NCBI RefSeq assembly: GCF_016772415.1
Contig: NZ_JAGSGD010000001.1
Coordinates: 310,001-374,000, forward strand
DNA length: 64,000 nt
From: Phenylobacterium glaciei
GTDB lineage: Bacteria > Pseudomonadota > Alphaproteobacteria > Caulobacterales > Caulobacteraceae
Direction: 5' to 3'
Below, one piece after another: positions 59,515-64,000 of the stretch. Under the pieces are notes generated by a model. That model worked only from the letters and a program-made list of their open reading frames with translations. It was not told the DNA's origin and made no database searches. The stretch's first letter is position 1; each line of letters begins with the position of its first letter. Position numbers and translations under genes: made by a program.

Positions 59515-60843
59515 ATGGGAACGGAGCGGCGGGTCGCCAGGATCGGAAGGCGAACAGTGGACGCGGCGGCTCCGGAGGCCGAGGTCTACCGGGTCTGGGA
59601 CGACAAGCTGAAGGGCTTCGGCCTCAAGGTCGCCACCACCGGGCTAAAGACCTACTTCGTCTGGTATCGGGCCGGCGAGGGCCGCGCGGCGGCGCGCCGC
59701 GAGTACACTATCGCGCGTCACGGGGAGATGACCCCGGACGAAGCCCGCACCGAAGCCGGCAAGGTCCTGGGTCGCGTCCGGCTCGGCGAAGACCCCCAGA
59801 CCAAGCGCCACCGCGCCCGCGACGAAATGAACGTCGCCGCCCTGTGCGACCTCTATCTGGCCGAGGGGGTCGCCACCAAGAAACCCGCGACCCTGATCAG
59901 CGACCGGTCGCGCATCCGATCCCACATCAAGCCCTTGCTGGGCAAACGTCCCGCTTCCGCCGTGACCACCGCCGAGGTCGCCAAGTTCATGCGTGACGTC
60001 GCCGCCGGCAAGACGGCCGCCTCGCTCAAGCCCTCTCGCAAGGCGCTCAAGGCCAAGGGGCTCAAGGGCAAGGCCCTGGCGGCGGTCGAGACACGCAAGC
60101 GGGCCGATCCGGCCGCGCGGGGCGGCAAGGGCACGGCGAGCCGAACCCTGGGCCTGCTAGGCGCCGTCTTCGCCTTCGCGGTTCGGGAGGAAATCCGTGC
60201 CGACAATCCCGTGCGCGGCGTCACCAAGTTCAAGGATCGCCAATCTCAACGGTTCCTGTCGGCCGATGAACTCCAGCGCCTGACCGGGGCGCTCAAGGCC
60301 GCCGAGGACGCGGGCGTCAACACCCATGGGCTTAACGTCATCCGCCTCCTAACCCTGACCGGGGCCCGCAAGGGTGAGATCGAGGGCCTGCGGTGGTCGG
60401 AGGTCGATTTCCAGCGGGCCTGTCTCTATCTGGCGGACTCCAAGACCGGCGCGCGCATGGTGCCCTTGGGCGCGGCGGCGCTCCTTTGCCTCCAGGGCCT
60501 GCCCCACCCCAAGGGGGTGGTGTTCATGTTCCCGGCGGCTAGCGATCCCAAGAAGCACTATGTGGGCACACCGAAGGTTTGGGAGGCAGTGCGGACCGCC
60601 GCCGACCTGCCGGACGTCCGCCTCCATGACCTGCGCCACACCTTCGCGAGCTTCGGCGCGGCCGGTGGTCTGTCCCTGCCCCTGATCGCCGCCATCCTTG
60701 GCCACAAGGACGTCAAGACGACGCAGCAATACGCCCACCTCGCCGACAGCCCAGTGAAGGCGGCGGCGGATCGAACGGCGGCGGCGATTGACGGGGCGAT
60801 GCGGGGCGACTCCACGCAGAGCAATGTCGTCAGGATCGCCTAG
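59515..60843 (+). CDS. Tyrosine recombinase (P4-type site-specific integrase)
   Basis: The 442-residue integrase has an N-terminal arm-binding domain (DUF4102-like; DDKLKGFGLKVATTGLKTYFVWYRAG) followed by a core-binding domain, with a low-complexity lysine-rich stretch near 165-195. The catalytic domain shows R285 (TGARKGEIEGLRW), H371 and R374 (LHDLRHTF), H397 (ILGHKD) and nucleophile Y406. The ATG at 59515 has AAAGGAA upstream. P4-type integrases target tRNA 3' ends, matching the tRNA-Arg fragment beside it. All key residues are present, so it is probably functional. Confidence 0.93.
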   Translation: MGTERRVARIGRRTVDAAAPEAEVYRVWDDKLKGFGLKVATTGLKTYFVWYRAGEGRAAARREYTIARHGEMTPDEARTEAGKVLGRVRLGEDPQTKRHRARDEMNVAALCDLYLAEGVATKKPATLISDRSRIRSHIKPLLGKRPASAVTTAEVAKFMRDVAAGKTAASLKPSRKALKAKGLKGKALAAVETRKRADPAARGGKGTASRTLGLLGAVFAFAVREEIRADNPVRGVTKFKDRQSQRFLSADELQRLTGALKAAEDAGVNTHGLNVIRLLTLTGARKGEIEGLRWSEVDFQRACLYLADSKTGARMVPLGAAALLCLQGLPHPKGVVFMFPAASDPKKHYVGTPKVWEAVRTAADLPDVRLHDLRHTFASFGAAGGLSLPLIAAILGHKDVKTTQQYAHLADSPVKAAADRTAAAIDGAMRGDSTQSNVVRIA

Positions 60844-60890
60844 TGGATAGAACCTGACATTGGAGTCCCGTCGAGGACTGCTGGGCGAAG

Positions 60891-60946
60891 GTCTGCTTCC
60901 GGGCCCGAACCCAACGGTGAAGTTCGACCCTGAGCAGACTTTCGAC
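60891..60946. repeat. Element-internal repeat, copy 1
   Basis: Starts GTCTGCTT and ends AGCAGACTTTCG, giving inverted ends (GTCTGCT/AGCAGAC). The interior GGCCCGAACCCAACG is identical to that of copy 4. It lies between the integrase and the methyltransferase. Confidence 0.7.
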
Positions 60947-60992
60947 GTTGTCTGCGCCATGTTGTTCCGGGAAAGCGGAAACAGGAAATTCA

Positions 60993-61673
60993 GTGCCAGA
61001 AGAGCCCACGCCTTTGCCTCAAGACGCCTTTAGGCCCTTCCAGACAGCCGTCGTCCCTGGAGTCGATGGTTTGCATCGCGCGATGCGGTCGATCCTCGAT
61101 ACCGAGCTTAGCGCCGGTTCGACGATCCTGGTTGTGGGCGCCGGTGGAGGACGCGAGCTTCAGACCCTTGGCGCGTCGCCAGCCAACTACCGCCTGGTAG
61201 GTGTTGATCCCTCTGCCGAGTTGCTCAGCTTGGCCAAGGCCTATGTCGCCGCGGACCACCTTGATCTGAGAACGACCCTGGTGGAGGGCGTCGTGGACAA
61301 CCTCACAGAGGATCCAGTGTTTGACGCGGCGACGGCCCTCTTCGTGATGCACTTTCTGCCGGACGACGGGTCCAAGCTAGGTTTCCTCACCAGCATCCGT
61401 AAGCGGCTCAAGCCGGGCGCACCCTATATTCACGTCGATGTCTGCTTCGACAATGCCGCTATGTATGAGCGAATGGAGCACGCCTATGCGAGGCACGCCA
61501 TATTGGGCGGCTTAGCCCCTGACGCAGCCGCTGAAGTGGCGTCCAGAGTCGGCGCCATGCCTATCGTCTCCGACACCGTCATCCGTGAGCGCCTGACGCA
61601 GAGTGGCTTCAAGATTGTTGCGCCGTTCTATCGAGGGCTTTGGTACGCGGGCTGGTGGGCCGAGGCCCAATAG
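60993..61673 (+). CDS. Class I SAM-dependent methyltransferase
   Basis: The 226-residue protein has the SAM-binding motif I LVVGAGGGRELQTLG, the acidic VGVDPSAELL and the FDAATALFVMHFLP post-motif. The start at GTG 60993 has AGGAAA upstream and begins just before a stretch that resembles small-molecule methyltransferases; no DNA-methyltransferase NPPY-type motif is present. The substrate is unknown. It follows the integrase on the same strand. Confidence 0.85.
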   Translation: MPEEPTPLPQDAFRPFQTAVVPGVDGLHRAMRSILDTELSAGSTILVVGAGGGRELQTLGASPANYRLVGVDPSAELLSLAKAYVAADHLDLRTTLVEGVVDNLTEDPVFDAATALFVMHFLPDDGSKLGFLTSIRKRLKPGAPYIHVDVCFDNAAMYERMEHAYARHAILGGLAPDAAAEVASRVGAMPIVSDTVIRERLTQSGFKIVAPFYRGLWYAGWWAEAQ

Positions 61674-61681
61674 GACAGCGT

Positions 61682-61795
61682 CACGTCCGCTACCCACCCG
61701 GTGCAGACATTCTGGAGGTCGGCTCTCGGCCATGAGGCTGAAGGTCCGGTGTGGGGCTGAGGTCTGACTTCCGCACCCGACCCTCAACAGACGTT
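61682..61795. repeat. Element-internal repeat, copy 2
   Basis: A more diverged copy between the methyltransferase and the secreted protein. It begins CACGTCCGCT and ends AACAGACGTT, imperfect inverted ends, with GGTCTGACTT and CCCGACCCTC inside. Confidence 0.5.
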
Positions 61796-61802
61796 GAGAT
61801 GG

Positions 61803-62228
61803 TCAATCAGCCACTCTGCGCCAGCCGACAGCGAGACTCTTGCGACCCGCGACTTCCATACCGACCCCTCTGGCGCTCACCTTTCCGTCGGTAATCCAGG
61901 TCACATCGTAGAAATCGCCGGGCGCGTGCCTCTGGATATCGAGATCGTATTCGTCCGAGAACTGACCGTTCTCGAGGAAGTAGCGCACGTGATAGCGCCC
62001 CACGAAGCTGCCCGCCTTCGGGCCTCCGGTCGCTTTGCCTGGCCCGCTGTAGGCGTTGGCGTAGTTCCATCTCGCACTCAAGACACCGGGCGTACGGGTC
62101 TTGGTGTAGAGGACAAAGCCGATATTCAAAGGCTCGCTGGAATTGGCGGCAGTTGTTGAGTCCGCTGCGTTTCCGGGGACCGGCAGCAGGACCGTTAACG
62201 CCAAGGCGGTCAGGAATATCCGAAGCAT
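61803..62228 (-). CDS. Secreted hypothetical protein
   Basis: The 141-residue product has a signal peptide (MLRIFLTALALTVLLPVPGNA, cleaved near residue 21). The remaining beta-rich domain includes GSFVGRYHVRYFLENGQFSDEYDLDIQRHAPGDFYDVTWITDGKVSARGVGMEV and a C-terminal Trp-Arg-Arg. The ATG at 62228 has GAGGGCGAA upstream. No family is recognised. It is encoded opposite to its neighbours. Confidence 0.7.
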   Translation of the reverse strand: MLRIFLTALALTVLLPVPGNAADSTTAANSSEPLNIGFVLYTKTRTPGVLSARWNYANAYSGPGKATGGPKAGSFVGRYHVRYFLENGQFSDEYDLDIQRHAPGDFYDVTWITDGKVSARGVGMEVAGRKSLAVGWRRVAD

Positions 62229-62342
62229 TTCGCCCTCGCCTGTTGTGAAACAGGCTGACGATAGCACTGGGCGGGCCAGACGCCATCCGGCGACTCTGGT
62301 CGCTGGCGACCTGTGGTGCGGTCAGTTTTCCACCCCTTAGCG

Positions 62343-62432
62343 ACGTCTGAAGGGTCTGCTTTGCGCGCGCGTGGCCTAGGTCCGGTTGCGAGCATGGAAC
62401 TGCCGGCTGAATTCGACCCACAGCGAACATTC
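62343..62432. repeat. Element-internal repeat, copy 3
   Basis: Between the secreted protein and the P-loop gene. It contains GGGTCTGCTTTG near the left end and TTCGACCCACAGCGAACATTC at the right, the latter matching the right ends of the other copies (CGACCC then AGCGGAC or a variant). Confidence 0.55.
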
Positions 62433-62522
62433 GGATAGCCCCCGGGTAGTTGGTCCGGCGCGTGGGCGTTTGGATAGTGGTGCCCCTCCAGGGTGAGCTA
62501 TCGTGTCCTGCTGGGAGGCGAC

Positions 62523-63035
62523 GTGCCTGAGAAAGTAGACTGGAATAGCCAGACGCGCTGGTGGGTGATCGGTGCCGGCGGATCGGGCAAGAGCACCTTC
62601 GCCCGGCGCGTCGGCGCGGCCCTTGGCCTTGCTGCCCACCACCTCGACGATGTCTACCGGGGGCGTGACGGCGAACTGCTGGGCGCGGGCGAGGGCAAGA
62701 CCCTTGCTGCCGCCATAGCGACCGGCCCCCGCTGGGTCATCGAGGGCGTGGGCGATTACGGGGAACTTGCGCAAGTGGTCCTGAGCCGTGCAACCGCGCT
62801 GGTGTGGCTCGACCTCACCTGGGGCGTATGCCGCGAAGGGCTGCTCCAGCGCGGGCCGCACTATGGGTACGATCCTGACGATCCAGTAAACTTGGCAGCC
62901 TGGGCAGAAGCGCACCCACAATACGGTGCGGACCATCTAACGCTCTACGGCGCATTCAGCGGCCTCAAGACGCGCCTGACGACGCGGGCGGAGACAGCCG
63001 CCTTCTCTATCGGCCCATCGCCAGCACGGCGGTGA
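62523..63035 (+). CDS. P-loop kinase-like protein (adenylate-kinase/FlaR type)
   Basis: The 170-residue protein has Walker A GAGGSGKST (residues 17-25) and lies in the P-loop kinase group often annotated as adenylate kinase or topology modulation (FlaR-like) protein: AALGLAAHHLDDVYRG, GPRWVIEGVGDYGE and VWLDLTW followed by an Arg-containing lid (CREGLLQRG). I prefer the GTG at 62523, which has GGGAGG five bases upstream, to the in-frame GTG at 62493. The substrate is unknown. Confidence 0.8.
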   Translation: MPEKVDWNSQTRWWVIGAGGSGKSTFARRVGAALGLAAHHLDDVYRGRDGELLGAGEGKTLAAAIATGPRWVIEGVGDYGELAQVVLSRATALVWLDLTWGVCREGLLQRGPHYGYDPDDPVNLAAWAEAHPQYGADHLTLYGAFSGLKTRLTTRAETAAFSIGPSPARR

Positions 63036-63376
63036 AGACCTTCAGCAGCTTCAGGCGCAGATGGAGCTGGAACGTCCGCTCACCACCCTGAACAGCCTTT
63101 GGGAGGGTCTGCTATCCGGCACCGAGCCGGAACGTCTGCTTGTTGGCCCGAACCCAACGCGAAAGAACGACCCCAAGCGGACGTCAGCGCGCATCAGGTA
63201 AACTCCACGCCCATAGGCAAGGAGTTGCGCAGAAGCTCCATGAATTTCGGTCTGGGCGGACGAAACGTTGGAACCAGTCTTGATCGATTGGGAGGTCGCC
63301 CGGAGGCGCTCACCGCTGACTGGAAGGTGATAGTACACGCGCAGGTCGACTGTCGCGCTGAGGCCCCGCTTCAAGA
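63036..63376. other. Gene-free stretch with repeat copy 4
   Basis: No supported gene is seen in these 341 bases. Repeat copy 4 occupies 63071-63185. The remainder (63186-63376) shows no recognisable motif and no open frame with good third-position GC. Confidence 0.55.
63071..63185. repeat. Element-internal repeat, copy 4 (longest)
   Basis: Ends AACGTCCGCT (63071-63080) and AGCGGACGT (63176-63184) are inverted complements over nine bases. The interior (63131-63186) matches copy 1 at roughly three of four positions, including GGCCCGAACCCAACG. Confidence 0.72.
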
Positions 63377-64000
63377 TCAGGGATTGCAGCTCTCGCAGCG
63401 CCCCGGGTCCGCGGTCTTGGCGCTCGTCGCCTGGCGCTCCTGTCGGCAGTCGCAAGCCTGGCAGGTCAAGATCTCCGCGCGGATCACATGCGTCGGCTCC
63501 CCGCACCATTCGCAAGGCAGACCCGCAATGCGTTCGGTGACATCAAATCCGGGGTGTTTGCAGGTAGGGCATTCACTGCGAAACCGGCGAACCAGGTCGC
63601 TGGCCGCGCGCTCGATCGCGCGCATCCGCGTTGGATTGCGGTGGGCGCGCATATCCGCTTCGACGAAAGCTGCGCCACATTTGGCGACGACCTGGCCAAC
63701 AGCTTGTTCCAGAGCGACGTGGTCAACGACGTCCTTGAACAGGGCGAGATCAGGCGCGGGCTTCTCGTCGACACAGCCCATGACTATCAACCCATGTTCG
63801 GGAAATTTAGACCGTTCAGCAAAAGCGACCGCTGTTTCCATGTCCGAGACGACCGCCTGGCCATAGTTGGTCTCAGGGCTCGCAAAGTGGCCCGTCAGTT
63901 CGAGGCCGCGCTCACGATCGATCAGCAGGACCAGTTCGCGGCCCAAAGCAAGGAAGGGGATATAGGGGTGCGGGCCAAAGCTGCCTTCGCTGGCGATACC
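63377..64000 (-). CDS. DUF6671 family protein (5' end beyond window)
   Basis: The frame is open to the window edge, giving about 207 visible C-terminal residues. ASEGSFGPHPYIPFLALGRE and LVLLIDRERGLELTGH match the DUF6671 family as I recall it. CPTCKHPGF, CEWCG and CQACDC form zinc-ribbon-like cysteine pairs near the C terminus. The TTG at 63946 is internal; the true start lies outside the window. Function is unknown. Confidence 0.72.
   Translation of the reverse strand, partial: GIASEGSFGPHPYIPFLALGRELVLLIDRERGLELTGHFASPETNYGQAVVSDMETAVAFAERSKFPEHGLIVMGCVDEKPAPDLALFKDVVDHVALEQAVGQVVAKCGAAFVEADMRAHRNPTRMRAIERAASDLVRRFRSECPTCKHPGFDVTERIAGLPCEWCGEPTHVIRAEILTCQACDCRQERQATSAKTADPGRCESCNP

Noticed and set aside
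60891..63185. Integron-type attC cassettes
   Set aside because: The repeats lack the attC core sites and the recombinase is a P4-type integrase without the IntI-specific insert, so a classic integron is unlikely.

Overview
The window is a GC-rich, gene-dense chromosome segment of an alphaproteobacterium, most likely a member of the Caulobacteraceae (Caulobacter or Phenylobacterium type). The basis is the mix of genes: a chvI-chvG-hprK-EIIA-HPr block, flagellin-glycosylation genes of the pseB/pseC (flmA/flmB) type, a hybrid kinase with the architecture of Caulobacter ShkA, a LuxR-type helix-turn-helix protein with a C-terminal membrane helix, and hrcA-grpE. Species assignment is inference; no rRNA gene is present.

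Layout. 1-9 kb: DUF350 membrane protein, trypsin-like protein, AmpG-type permease, ShkA-like hybrid kinase, an unusual overlapping pair around a LuxR-HTH gene, small hypotheticals and comM. 8-13 kb, minus strand: rdgB-hemW-rsmI-yraN-sirB1-gshB, mostly overlapping or tightly spaced. 13-14.4 kb: a 35-residue membrane peptide, DUF2975 and XRE genes, then a second 35-residue protein ending at strong terminators. 14.5-19 kb: rph diverging from hrcA-grpE, tesB diverging from trmD-rplS. 19-22 kb: lysR-gfa-gfa opposite an epimerase. 22-26.4 kb: leucine genes leuC, leuD and leuB with a VOC protein and a small monooxygenase interleaved. 26-35 kb: TPR protein and M16 protease, DUF6134, MarR-GNAT fusion, EVE protein, a secreted protein, hotdog thioesterase. 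35-43.8 kb: asd, rarD, beta-lactamase-like gene, pdxY, ahcY behind a perfect palindrome, CYTH-CHAD, bioB, YjbR-like. 43.9-45.6 kb: two-gene ABC exporter. 45.7-49.2 kb: envelope-stress two-component system ChvI/ChvG joined to the nitrogen/carbon PTS regulators. 49.4-58.9 kb: a large unknown protein, pseC/pseB, a FliL-like Tat protein, phhB, HAD, VanZ-like, DUF3445, lipoprotein, small peptides, glycosyltransferase-like protein and a tyrosine phosphatase.

The right end (about 59.3 kb onward) looks like the start of an integrated element. A 48-nt 3' fragment of a tRNA-Arg(CCG) gene lies beside a complete tyrosine recombinase, followed by a methyltransferase, a secreted protein, a P-loop kinase-like protein and the C-terminal part of a DUF6671 gene cut by the window edge. 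These genes are separated by four diverged copies of a 55-115 bp element with inverted ends.

Other repeats are two tandem palindromic units at 36.2 kb and two related long inverted repeats at 39.3 and 45.6 kb. No CRISPR array, insertion sequence, complete tRNA or rRNA was seen. All functional calls are by recognition of motifs and gene order; nothing was searched against a database.
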